NCBI GenBank assembly: GCA_963825405.1
Contig: CAWGTB010000005.1
Span: forward strand, 682,001-746,000
Source of the DNA: JACPNO01 sp963825405
GTDB lineage: Bacteria; Acidobacteriota; Terriglobia; Bryobacterales; Bryobacteraceae
Length of the DNA stretch: 64,000 bases
Direction of reading: 5' to 3'
The notes under the pieces were generated by a model, which saw nothing but the letters and a program-made list of their open reading frames with translations, made no database searches and had not been told where the DNA came from. Within the stretch, counting starts at the first letter, position 1, and each line of letters begins with the position of its first letter. The translations under genes were made by a program, and so were the position numbers. Shown piece after piece: positions 28,348 to 36,705 of this stretch.

Positions 28348-28809
28348 TTAAGGCAGCTCCGCACGGAAATCCGAGAGGCGGCTGGGTAGCCGGACGATGG
28401 TGAACCAAAAGCCTTCGATTGATCTCACCACTGTTTCAAATTCCTTCAAACCGACCGGCTTGGTGATGTAGCAGTTGGCGCGCAGGCCGTAGCTCTTGAG
28501 AATATCCTCGTGAGCGTCTGAGCTTGTCAGAATGACGACCGGCGTGATCCGCAACGCGGAGTCCGCGCGAATTGCCGCGAGCACTTCGTTGCCGCTCAGC
28601 TTGGGCAGATTCAAATCCAACAACACGACGTCGGCCCGGGGCGCATCGGCGTACGCCCCCTGGCGGCGCAGGAAAGCCAACGCATCCTCGCCATTGTTGA
28701 CCACGCTCAAATTGATGGCCAGCTTGCCTTCGCTAAAAGCTTCGCGTGTCAGCAACACGTCGCCTTCATTGTCTTCGACGAGCAGGGTTTCGATGGGGCG
28801 CAGATACAT
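28348..28809 (-). CDS. Single-domain CheY-like response regulator (Rcp1 type)
   Basis: 153 residues from ATG 28809, two bases after the histidine kinase stop; upstream in-frame extensions lie inside the kinase gene. Receiver motifs: acidic pair in 'TLLVEDNEGDVLL', phospho-acceptor Asp in 'VVLLDLNLPKLSG', Ser/Thr switch in 'VVILTSSDA', Lys in 'CYITKPVG'. There is no output domain, as in Rcp1-like partners of phytochrome-type kinases, so it signals by protein contact. Co-transcribed with the kinase. Confidence 0.9.
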   Translation of the reverse strand: MYLRPIETLLVEDNEGDVLLTREAFSEGKLAINLSVVNNGEDALAFLRRQGAYADAPRADVVLLDLNLPKLSGNEVLAAIRADSALRITPVVILTSSDAHEDILKSYGLRANCYITKPVGLKEFETVVRSIEGFWFTIVRLPSRLSDFRAELP

Positions 28810-28811
28810 GG

Positions 28812-30590
28812 TTAGACCTCGCTGAGCGATAAGGCGTCGTTTGTGTTCTGGTTCTTCGTGAGCAATCGATCGGGAATGGTAAAAGAAAACGTCGAGCCCA
28901 CGCCGGGCTGGGAATCCGCCCAAATCCGGCCGCCGTGCCGCTCCACAATTTTTTTGCACACAGCCAGTCCAATGCCGGTTCCGGAAAATTCCTGGCGCGT
29001 GTGCAACCGCTGAAAGATCATAAATATCCGGTCAGTCTGTTTCGGATCGAAACCGATTCCGTTGTCAGCGACCTCGAACACCCAATCGCCGCCGTTCAGG
29101 GACGCGGACACGCGCACTTCAGGAGGCCGGTCGGTTCGATACTTGATGGCGTTGCCGACAAGATTCTGGAAGAGCTGCACCAGTTGCGCGCCGTCGGCCA
29201 TCAGCGTCGGGAACGGGCCGCAATCGATGCGCGCATGGCTTTCCGCGATCGACATCTGCAAATTGTCCAGGGCCTGCCGCACGGCTTTGCCGACATCGGT
29301 TGGCGCGAACTCCGCTCCGCGCGACCCAACGCGGGACAACGAGAGCAGATCCTTGATGAGCGTCTGCATTCGTGTGGCGCCGTCGACGGCGTACTCGATG
29401 AAAGTGTCCGCCTTGGCGTCGAGCTTTCCCTGATAGCGTTTGGCCAGAAGCTGCGTGTAGTTGGCCACCATGCGTAGCGGCTCTTGCAGATCGTGCGAGG
29501 CGACGTAGGCGAACTGCTCGAGTTCCTGATTGGAGCGCTGCAGCGCAGCGGTGCGGTCGGCTACGCGAATTTCCAGCTCTTCGTTGATTTTGCGAAGACG
29601 CTCTTCGCTTTCCCGCAGCGCGCGCTCTACTTCGCGGCGGCTTCCTTCCAGATCGTACAGCAGGCGGGCATTCCACCAGATGAGGCCGTTGAATATCACC
29701 AGGCTGGATAAGACGAATCCGGAAAACGCAAAAGCTCCTTCATACCACCCGAGTTCCTGGCCTTTCAACCACGCCCCGCCGAGTATCACGGGGACTAACA
29801 CGGCAGCGGGCACAAGGCGGCGTGCCATAATTCCGCCGGGACTGTCGCTCGTCACCGCGACCAAAACGCCCTGGGTGGGACGGACGAACAGATAGCCCAC
29901 ACTGAACACCAGAAACGATACTGACGTGTGGAGCGCGAGCACGGTGTAAGTGGCCAGCCCGGCAAAGGAGCGCACGCCGTAGGCGTAACTCACCGCGTTG
30001 AGCAGGCCCAGCACAAATATGATCAGCACGAAGATTTGCCCGAGCCAGATGCGGCGGCCTTCGCCCGCAATCAGCGCGCTGCCGGCGAGCAGAAAGTTGA
30101 TGGCCGCGATCACCGACATGCGTCCGGGGCTATAGCCCACTGCGGCGCTATCGAGAAAAAGCAGTTGATCGATGTGAAAGTCCCACAACAGCACGTTCTC
30201 GATCAGCGAAAGGAAGCCGATGACAACCACGATTCCCGCCAGGGCCATGCGCACGCGGCCTGCCCAACCACGGCGCAAGTCGTCTCCGCACAGCCGCAGC
30301 GCCAATCCGCAGAGAATGAAGCAGAGAGCCGTATTGGGCACCATGGACGGGAAGCCGGGAAAGACAACCCGGAGTCTTTCGACGTTTAGAGCCCAGCCGC
30401 CCAGCAACACTAACATCCCGAAGGCCGTCACCACTCCGCTGGCGAGCCGCGCAATAAAGCGTAGAACCAGGAAAAGATTCGTGCGTGACTCGGAAGTGAG
30501 GGAAGATTCCACGAAAAATACCGGCAGTATATTCGTAACATGTCCGCCTAAGGGCGTAAACGTTGAGGATAGATAGTCATCATCGGACAA
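28812..30590 (-). CDS. Membrane histidine kinase, phytochrome-like HisKA
   Basis: 592 residues from a TTG at 30590; the exact start is uncertain. Residues 40-310 contain about seven to eight hydrophobic segments, a MASE-like membrane sensor ('VVTAFGMLVLLGGWALNV', 'VLIIFVLGLLNAVSYAYGV'). A coiled coil follows ('REVERALRESEERLRKINEE'). The HisKA motif is 'FAYVASHDLQEPLRMVANY' with the phospho-accepting His. The HATPase domain has the N box 'NLVGNAIKYR', G1 'DNGIGFDP' and G2 'GTGIGLAVCKKIV'. The ligand is unknown. It is paired with the receiver downstream and diverges from an esterase gene. Confidence 0.88.
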   Translation of the reverse strand: MSDDDYLSSTFTPLGGHVTNILPVFFVESSLTSESRTNLFLVLRFIARLASGVVTAFGMLVLLGGWALNVERLRVVFPGFPSMVPNTALCFILCGLALRLCGDDLRRGWAGRVRMALAGIVVVIGFLSLIENVLLWDFHIDQLLFLDSAAVGYSPGRMSVIAAINFLLAGSALIAGEGRRIWLGQIFVLIIFVLGLLNAVSYAYGVRSFAGLATYTVLALHTSVSFLVFSVGYLFVRPTQGVLVAVTSDSPGGIMARRLVPAAVLVPVILGGAWLKGQELGWYEGAFAFSGFVLSSLVIFNGLIWWNARLLYDLEGSRREVERALRESEERLRKINEELEIRVADRTAALQRSNQELEQFAYVASHDLQEPLRMVANYTQLLAKRYQGKLDAKADTFIEYAVDGATRMQTLIKDLLSLSRVGSRGAEFAPTDVGKAVRQALDNLQMSIAESHARIDCGPFPTLMADGAQLVQLFQNLVGNAIKYRTDRPPEVRVSASLNGGDWVFEVADNGIGFDPKQTDRIFMIFQRLHTRQEFSGTGIGLAVCKKIVERHGGRIWADSQPGVGSTFSFTIPDRLLTKNQNTNDALSLSEV

Positions 30591-30653
30591 CTGGAAACTA
30601 CTATCGAGGATGAGGGCGGGTTATACATCCCAAACGCATCCGCGATCTCGTAG

Positions 30654-30674
30654 GGCCGGGTTTCAAACCCGCCC
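30654..30674. repeat. 21-base palindrome, intergenic repeat family A
   Basis: GGCCGGGTTTCAAACCCGCCC, centred on C30664, is a near-perfect palindrome in the interval between the kinase and the esterase. The reverse complement of 45190-45210 matches it at 18 of 21 positions, and both are preceded by GTAGG. It looks like a short dispersed repeat rather than a gene-specific operator. Confidence 0.6.
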
Positions 30675-30700
30675 GCCGACGAACTTAGTAGAGTGTACAG

Positions 30701-31530
30701 ATGCGAATGTTCCTGCTGCTCCTGTTGATGCTGGCGCCGGCGCTGGCTGAAGTCCGCATGGACGTCGAATATGCGCGCCGCGGCGATTTGTCGTTGAAGC
30801 TCGACGCACATGTGCCGGAAGGCAAGGGTCCGTTTCCAGCGGTCATTCTGGTGCATGGCGGCGGCTGGGAAGAGGGCGAGAAGGCGGGGATTTTCGTCGC
30901 GCCCCTGCTGCCCGTGCTGGATCGCTCTGGGCTCGCATGGTTCACCATCGACTATCGCCTGGCGCCGAAATACACTTACCCCGCGCCGGTCGAGGATGTG
31001 CAGGACGCAATCCGCTGGGTGAAGAAGCACGCCAAGGAATATCGCGTGGATCCGAACCGCATCGTCTTGATGGGCGAATCAGCGGGCGGACATCTGGTCG
31101 CGTTGATTGCAGCGCGGCCCAACCAAGGATACAGCCGTGGCGGCCGTGGTCCCCTTCTATACGCCGACGGATCTAAATGGCGTCATCGACGACATTCCCG
31201 AGGCGCAGAGGCTGATGCGCCAACTGTTCGGCGTGAAAGATTTTGATGACAACGCGCGCCGGCGTCTTAAGGAAGCCAGCCCCATCACCTACGTGCGGCC
31301 CGGCCTACCGCCGTTCCTCATGATCTGCGGAACGGAAGACAAAATTCTCTACAAGCAATCCACCAAGATGTGCGACGCAGCTCAAGGCGGCGGGGAATGC
31401 GTGCGATTTCTATACCGTTGACGGCGGCATACACGGCGTCATGAATTGGGAAAAAGTTCCCACCCAGCAGGGCTACAAGGAATTTCTGATCACGTGGCTA
31501 AGAAAAACCAGCACACCTAGCGCAGGGTAA
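30701..31530 (+). CDS. Exported alpha/beta-hydrolase esterase, two frameshifts
   Basis: Esterase or lipase of the hormone-sensitive-lipase/BD-FAE group. Signal peptide MRMFLLLLLMLAPALA. Oxyanion hole 'VILVHGGGWEEG', nucleophile elbow 'GESAGG', acid region 'FLMICGTEDKILY', and a terminal His in 'GGIHGVMNWEK'. Frames change near 31125 (after RPNQ) and near 31400 (around 'KMCDA'), after which 'NACDFYTVDGGIHGV' and 'GYKEFLITWLRKTS' are read to a TAA at 31528-31530. The catalytic triad is complete across frames, so errors are more likely than decay. It overlaps the convergent amidohydrolase by 14 bases. Confidence 0.82.
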
Positions 31531-32528
31531 GCTTTAGGAGACGCTCGGCGTTGCCGCGATAGATTTGCGCTTTATCTGCTGCCGGCAAATCCAGGCTTTC
31601 GATCACGCCGATGGTTTCGCGAATGTAGAGCCCCGGCGTGGGCTCGAACGGTGTATCCGAGGCGAACAGCACGTGATCGACGCTAAAAAATTCCAAGCCG
31701 CACCGGGTGGCCGCGCGCGCGCCAAATAGCGCCGTGTCGGCGTAGAACATTTTAAAATAATCGATGGGCCGCTTCTTCATGGATTTCAGCAGCGCGGCGT
31801 TGCTCTCATCGGAGCTGCGCAAGCCTAGCTGATCCCACCCATGGCCCACGCGCCCTTCGAAATAAGGAATCATCGCGCCCATGTGATGGGTGATGATTTT
31901 GAGATTCGGATAGCGGTCGAAGAGTCCTGAGAAAACCAGGCGCGCCATGGCGACGCTGGTCTCGTAGGGCCAGCCAAACGTCCACCAGATTTCAAATTTG
32001 GATTCCAGTTCTCCGCGATAATCGGGAAAATCGCCGCCGCGCGCCGGATGCAGCCAGATCGCCAGGTCGCGGCGGGCCAGTTCCGCGAACAAAGGCTCGA
32101 ACTCCGGCGCATCGAGTGGCTTGCCGGCCGCATTGGAAAATATCTGGACACCGAGCGCGCCCAGCTTCGTCACGGCGCGCTCCAATTCTTGTTTCGCAGC
32201 CGCAGCGTTGTTCATCGGCAGGCAGGCCGCGAATCCCGGAAAGCGGGCCGGATAACGATTGACCAGCTCCGCCATGCCGTCGTTCGCAATTCTCGCCAGA
32301 TGGGGCGAGGCATCCGGTCCGGCGAAGGCTTCAAGGGGCGGCGAAGCCAGCGAAATCACCTGGCAATATTCGCCGAACTCGTCCATCATCCGGAAGCGCG
32401 CGTCCAAATCCACCATGGTGGAGATATTGCGCACGCGCTTGCCCATATCCTTGAGGTTGGAAGCAAGCGTTGAGAAATTCGGCAAAGAATCGCTCGGGAA
32501 AAATGTGATTGAAGATATCGATTTTCAC
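31517..32528 (-). CDS. Amidohydrolase family protein (ACMSD-like metal-dependent hydrolase/decarboxylase), one frameshift
   Basis: TIM-barrel amidohydrolase of the group containing 2-amino-3-carboxymuconate-semialdehyde decarboxylase. The true N-terminus is 'MKIDIFNHIFPERFFAE' at 32528; the frame changes near 32465 and continues as 'NLKDMGKRVRNISTMVDLDA'. Metal or active-site pieces: 'IWLHPARGG', 'NLKIITHHMGAMIPYFEGRV' and 'VDHVLFASDTPF' with the final Asp. About 336 residues when joined. Substrate unknown; decarboxylation or hydrolysis of an aromatic-derived acid is plausible beside the aromatic catabolic cluster. It runs with the DUF4159 gene 4 bases upstream. Confidence 0.8.
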
Positions 32529-32532
32529 GGTT

Positions 32533-33381
32533 CTAGTGGGTCATCGCGTACACCACGTAATTTACGCCGATGCGAATTCCGAGCGAGGAATATTTTTCCG
32601 GATAGCGTGGATCGTCGGCCCATTCCCAGGAATCTCCGATATCGGAATTGAACGACATGGCCACCATCACGCGGCCGTGGTCGTCGTAGATGCCTCGCCA
32701 ATGCGGCACCGAGCCGTCGTTGCGGAAAGTCATGCCGCGCCGCAGCGCCCATTCGCCGGGAATCTGATAGCGGTCGTCCAAATCGTAAACTGTGTGGAAA
32801 ATCGCATCGGCGTCGGCGATTTCGACGATCTGCCGGTCCGGAAAAACGCGCTTCATGCTTTCGTCGAACCGGTCCCATTCCTCGGTGCCCCAAAAATCGT
32901 CCAGCATCAGGAAGCCGCCGCGCAGCAAATATTCGCGCAGCGTTCTTGCCTGGGACTCGGTCAATTTCCAATCTCCCATCTCACCGGCGCACAGCCAGGG
33001 CCATCGGTAGACCTCGTCGGGATCGTCCAGATTCACCGGCTGCTCAACCGATCGCGTGTGAATGCGGGTCAAGCGGCGTACGGCTTCGGCAAAATGGCGA
33101 TCGGCGCGCGGATAATCCTGGGTCCAACTGGTTCCGCCTTCCCGCCAATCGAGCACGTCGCCGGAGTGGCGGCCGAACCGTCCAAAACGAGCGTCAGGAT
33201 GTTGCGGGTACATCAATCGCCCGAAGACCCATTCGGTTTTTTCCTGAAAGTCCGCGGGCAGTTCGACATTATCGTACGGTTCCAGGCTGGGATAGACGCG
33301 GAAGGGGCGCTCGAAGGCATACACGGCGCCGATCAGGGCCAGGCCGCAACCCCAACGCCACCACGCACTGTGCACATTCAT
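32533..33381 (-). CDS. DUF4159 family exported protein
   Basis: 282 residues from ATG 33381 (MNVHSAWWRWGCGLALIGAV), chosen because it begins the signal peptide or membrane anchor. DUF4159 features: 'FVFGRLMYP'-like start ('WVFGRLMYPQHPDARFG'), 'RWPWLCAGEMGDWKL', 'LREYLLRGGFLMLDDFWGTE', 'IFHTVYDLDDRYQIPG', 'MVAMSFNSDIGDSWEWAD'. The family has a glutamine-amidotransferase-like or Rossmann-type fold and often neighbours MoxR/DUF58 operons. No such genes are here. Function unknown. Confidence 0.85.
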   Translation of the reverse strand: MNVHSAWWRWGCGLALIGAVYAFERPFRVYPSLEPYDNVELPADFQEKTEWVFGRLMYPQHPDARFGRFGRHSGDVLDWREGGTSWTQDYPRADRHFAEAVRRLTRIHTRSVEQPVNLDDPDEVYRWPWLCAGEMGDWKLTESQARTLREYLLRGGFLMLDDFWGTEEWDRFDESMKRVFPDRQIVEIADADAIFHTVYDLDDRYQIPGEWALRRGMTFRNDGSVPHWRGIYDDHGRVMVAMSFNSDIGDSWEWADDPRYPEKYSSLGIRIGVNYVVYAMTH

Positions 33382-33442
33382 TGGCCGCGCCTCTTTCTTG
33401 AAGCATATCATCCGGACCAATGAAGCCGGAGTCAGAAGCGGG

Positions 33443-33835
33443 TTATCGCGAGGGCCGCGCGGCCTTGAGCTGCTGCATCAAGCCGAGCGCGTCCCAGTTG
33501 CCCCAGGTTTCCGCGATCTTGCCATCCGCCATGCGATGGAGCATGATGCCGGTAAGCTCCACATCGTAGCGGCCGCGCAGGCTCCAGCGCGTCACCACGC
33601 GATCGCCCTCGGCGACCTGATCCTCCACGGTGAATTGCGTGTCGAGCGCACCAGCGTACAATTTAACCAGGTTCGCGTAAGCCTCCGGCCCTGTGCCCAG
33701 CTGAGGCGCCGACGGGTTATGGTTCACGTGATCCGGATGCATGATCTCGTCCAGCAAGGCAAAGTTGCGCTTGTTCCAAACCTCTTCGTACAATTTGCGC
33801 GCGATCAACTTATTTTCCGCCGACATGTTGTTCAT
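33443..33835 (-). CDS. SnoaL-like ester cyclase family protein
   Basis: 130 residues from ATG 33835, preceded by GGGGAGGG; ATG 33826 is an alternative. NTF2-like polyketide-cyclase fold: 'LIARKLYEEVWNKRNFALLD', 'HPDHVNHNP', 'VVTRWSLRGRYD', 'ETWGNWDALGLMQQL'. Such proteins are often annotated as ester cyclases, but many are small-molecule binding or isomerase proteins of unknown substrate. It diverges from the protocatechuate cluster with 104 bases between starts. Confidence 0.82.
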   Translation of the reverse strand: MNNMSAENKLIARKLYEEVWNKRNFALLDEIMHPDHVNHNPSAPQLGTGPEAYANLVKLYAGALDTQFTVEDQVAEGDRVVTRWSLRGRYDVELTGIMLHRMADGKIAETWGNWDALGLMQQLKAARPSR

Positions 33836-33939
33836 GCCCTCCCCGGTGCTAAGGGGGATTTGATCGTATCGCTGTCGGACGACGCGCACAAGGGGCGTCG
33901 GCGGGGCGCGCGCTGTGATTTAATCTCTAGAACGAACCC

Positions 33940-34743
33940 ATGGCCGAATTCTGCAATCTGCCGCAAGCCATCGCCACGTTAGTGCATGACGGCGACGTGG
34001 TGGCCATGGAAGGGTTCACACATCTGATCCCGTTTGCGGCTGGCCACGAAGTGATCCGCCAGAAGCGCCGCGACCTGACGCTCATCCGCATGACGCCGGA
34101 TATTCTCTACGATCAATTGATCGGAATGGGCGCTGCGCGCAAGCTGATTTTTTCCTGGGGCGGCAATCCCGGAGTGGGGTCGCTGCACCGCATGCGGGAC
34201 GCGATCGAGCGCGGCTGGCCGCAACCGCTGGCGATCGAAGAGCACAGCCACGCGGCCATGGCCAACGCCTATGAGGCGGGCGCCGCGGGCATGCCATGCG
34301 CCTTTTTTCGCGGCTATCGCGGAACGGATCTGGCGGGCGTCAATCCGAATATCAAATTTGTGACCTGCCCGTTTACCGGCGAAGAGCTGGCGTGCATTCC
34401 CGCCGTGCGTCCCGATGTCACGATCATTCATGCGCAGCGGGCGGACCGCGAGGGCAACGTGCTCATCGAGGGCATCGTCGGCATTCAGAAGGAGGCGGTG
34501 CTGGCCGCGCGCCGGTCGATTGTTACGGTGGAAGAAATTGTGGATGAGCTGGGTCCGCGCAGTCCGAACGCGGTGATTCTGCCTGGCTGGTGCGTGACCG
34601 CGATTGCTGTCGTGCCACGCGGCGCGCATCCGTCCTACGCGCACGGGTACTACTCGCGCGACAACTCGTTCTACATTGCCTGGGATGCGATTGCGCGCGA
34701 TCGGGAAACTTTTCTGGCTTGGATGAAGGCCAACGTCTCATGA
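33940..34743 (+). CDS. pcaI: 3-oxoadipate CoA-transferase subunit A (GctA/CatI type)
   Basis: Transfers CoA, probably from succinyl-CoA, to 3-oxoadipate, the last but one step of the beta-ketoadipate pathway. 267 residues of the class I CoA-transferase fold: 'DGDVVAMEGFTHLIPFAAGH', 'RDLTLIRMTPDILYDQLIG', 'FSWGGNPGVGSLHRMRDAIE', 'TIIHAQRADREGNVLIEGIV'. By sequence it belongs to the glutaconate-type (GctA/CatI) branch rather than the short PcaI branch. The 3-oxoadipate assignment therefore rests on its operon with pcaHGB-pcaL-pobA. It is the first gene of the cluster and overlaps the B subunit by 4 bases. Confidence 0.82.
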   Translation: MAEFCNLPQAIATLVHDGDVVAMEGFTHLIPFAAGHEVIRQKRRDLTLIRMTPDILYDQLIGMGAARKLIFSWGGNPGVGSLHRMRDAIERGWPQPLAIEEHSHAAMANAYEAGAAGMPCAFFRGYRGTDLAGVNPNIKFVTCPFTGEELACIPAVRPDVTIIHAQRADREGNVLIEGIVGIQKEAVLAARRSIVTVEEIVDELGPRSPNAVILPGWCVTAIAVVPRGAHPSYAHGYYSRDNSFYIAWDAIARDRETFLAWMKANVS

Positions 34744-35516
34744 ATTACACCGCTGCCGAGATGATGACCGTCGCCGCCGCGCGGGCGCTGCGTAATGAGG
34801 ATGTCTGTTTCGTCGGCATCGGACTTCCCTCGGCGGCCTGCAATCTGGCCCGCCTCACGCATGCGCCGAAGATCACGCTCATCTACGAATCCGGCACGCT
34901 GGGCACGCGGCCGGCGGTGCTGCCGCTCTCCATCGGTGACGGCGAGTTGTGCGAAACCGCGCTCACCACCGTTCCGGTGCCGGAGATTTTTCGCTACTGG
35001 CTGCAGGGCGGCCGCATCACCGTAGGATTTCTGAGCGGCGCGCAGATCGATCGCTTCGGCAATCTCAACACCACAGTGATCGGCGATTATGCGCGGCCCA
35101 AAGTTCGCTTGCCCGGCAGCGGCGGAGCATCCGAGATCGCGACTTCGTGCGGGAAGATTTTCATGATCATGCGGCACAGCGCGCGCAGTTTCGTCGACAA
35201 GCTGGATTTTCTTACTTCGCTCGGCCATGGCAGAAACGGCACGGAACGCGGTGCGCTCGGCATTACGACGCAAGGTCCGGCGCTTTTGGTGACGGATCTG
35301 TGTATCATGTCCCCTGACCCGGCGACCCAGGAGTTCGCGGTAACTTCGCTGCACGCCGGCGCTACGCGGGACCAAGTACGCGAGAACACGGGATGGAATG
35401 TTCAATTCGCGGAAAATGTGGAAGAGACGCCGCCGCCCAATTCGCACGAGCTCGCGGCGCTGCGTGATTTGAACACCCGGACGGCTCGCGCTCACGGCGC
35501 GAGTGTCGCGGAGTAA
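34740..35516 (+). CDS. pcaJ: 3-oxoadipate CoA-transferase subunit B (GctB/CatJ type)
   Basis: 258 residues from ATG 34740 (MNYTAAEMMTVAAARALRNE), overlapping the A subunit stop. The catalytic Glu that forms the CoA thioester lies in 'ITLIYESGTLGTRPAVLPLS', the ESG form found in glutaconate/CatJ-type B subunits. Other signatures: 'CFVGIGLPSAACNLAR', 'GFLSGAQIDRFGNLNTTVIG', 'RLPGSGGASEIATSC'. It forms a heteromer with the upstream subunit. The distance to pcaH is two bases. Confidence 0.82.
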   Translation: MNYTAAEMMTVAAARALRNEDVCFVGIGLPSAACNLARLTHAPKITLIYESGTLGTRPAVLPLSIGDGELCETALTTVPVPEIFRYWLQGGRITVGFLSGAQIDRFGNLNTTVIGDYARPKVRLPGSGGASEIATSCGKIFMIMRHSARSFVDKLDFLTSLGHGRNGTERGALGITTQGPALLVTDLCIMSPDPATQEFAVTSLHAGATRDQVRENTGWNVQFAENVEETPPPNSHELAALRDLNTRTARAHGASVAE

Positions 35517-35518
35517 CA

Positions 35519-36202
35519 ATGCGCCACGATCCAGCCAGCCAGCCTCCGAACCTTCACGAGCCGTATCGTTCGACCATTCGGCGCGCGCCGAGGAAGCCGC
35601 TGATTTTTCTGCCGCACACCGCGTCGGAGCGCACTGGCCCGGTCTTCGGCCACGATTCGATCAGCGAGAGCGACAACGATCTCACGCGGCAGCATCCGGG
35701 TGAGCCGCAGGGCGAGCGCATCATCGTGACCGGCCGGGTAGTCGACGATAGCGGCCGCGGCGTCGCGAATTCGCTGGTCGAGATCTGGCAGACCAACGCA
35801 GCGGGCCGCTATCGCCACTCCAAAGACGAACACCCCGCGCCGCTCGATCCCAACTTCAGCGGCGCCGGCCGCACGCTCACCGACGAAAACGGATTCTATC
35901 GCTTCGTCACCATCAAGCCGGGCGCGTATCCGTGGCGCAATCATCACAATGCCTGGCGGCCCGCGCATATTCATTTTTCGCTGGTCGGGCCGGCGTTCGT
36001 TACACGCCTGATTACGCAAATGTATTTTCCGGGCGATCCGCTGTTTGCCTTCGATCCGATTTTTCAGTCCATTCCCAGCGAAAAGGCCCGGCAGCGCCTG
36101 ATCGCCAAATTCGATATGGACACGACCCAGCCGGAGTGGGCGCTTGGCTACCGCTTTGACCTGGTGCTGCGCGGGCCCGATGCGACGCCTTTTGAGGATT
36201 GA
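35519..36202 (+). CDS. pcaH: Protocatechuate 3,4-dioxygenase beta subunit
   Basis: Iron(III) intradiol dioxygenase subunit that opens protocatechuate to 3-carboxy-cis,cis-muconate. 227 residues. The four iron ligands are visible: Tyr in 'TNAAGRYRHSKDE', Tyr in 'IKPGAYPWRNHHNAWRP', and the two His in 'AHIHFSLVG'. N-terminal 'YRSTIRRAPRKPLI' and C-terminal 'YRFDLVLRG' are family hallmarks. It is followed one base later by the alpha subunit. Confidence 0.95.
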   Translation: MRHDPASQPPNLHEPYRSTIRRAPRKPLIFLPHTASERTGPVFGHDSISESDNDLTRQHPGEPQGERIIVTGRVVDDSGRGVANSLVEIWQTNAAGRYRHSKDEHPAPLDPNFSGAGRTLTDENGFYRFVTIKPGAYPWRNHHNAWRPAHIHFSLVGPAFVTRLITQMYFPGDPLFAFDPIFQSIPSEKARQRLIAKFDMDTTQPEWALGYRFDLVLRGPDATPFED

Positions 36203-36203
36203 T

Positions 36204-36704
36204 ATGGATCTGGTTCCCAGCCCATCGCAAACCATCGGCCCGTTTTTCCATTGCTACTTCGCTGCGTACGGCACGCTGCCAAATGTTGCCGGTCCGAATG
36301 CGATAGCCGAGCGGATAGGGCTGGCGTTTCGTGTGCTGGATGGCGATGGCGCGCCGCTCAACGACGCCATGCTCGAACTGTGGCAGGCGGATGTGGGCGG
36401 TTTCGGGCGCCTGCCCACCGACGAACAAGGCGCGTGTCTGTTCGAAAGCGTGAAGCCGGAGCGCGTAGCTCCGCAAGCGCCGCATATCAATGTGTCGGTG
36501 TTCGCGCGCGGTCTGCTCAACCGTCTGGTGACGCGCGTTTATTTCGACGGTGATCCGGCGAATGCGGACGATCCTGTGCTGGCGCTGGTGCCGGAGGATC
36601 GCCGCGCAACGTTGATGGCACGTGCGGATGCGACGCACCCCGGCGTGTGGAAGTTCGATATTCATCTTTGCGGCGAGCAGGAAACCGTGTTCTTCGATAT
36701 TTGA
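36204..36704 (+). CDS. pcaG: Protocatechuate 3,4-dioxygenase alpha subunit
   Basis: 166 residues from ATG 36204 (MDLVPSPSQTIGPFFHCYFA). This alpha subunit shapes the active site of the dioxygenase but carries no iron. Typical features: 'PSPSQTIGPFF', 'DAMLELWQADVGGFGRLPTD', 'APHINVSVFARGLLNRLVTR', 'FDIHLCGEQETVFFDI'. Short for the family (usually about 200) but both ends are conserved. It sits between pcaH and pcaB with one-base gaps, implying translational coupling. Confidence 0.93.
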   Translation: MDLVPSPSQTIGPFFHCYFAAYGTLPNVAGPNAIAERIGLAFRVLDGDGAPLNDAMLELWQADVGGFGRLPTDEQGACLFESVKPERVAPQAPHINVSVFARGLLNRLVTRVYFDGDPANADDPVLALVPEDRRATLMARADATHPGVWKFDIHLCGEQETVFFDI

Positions 36705-36705
36705 T

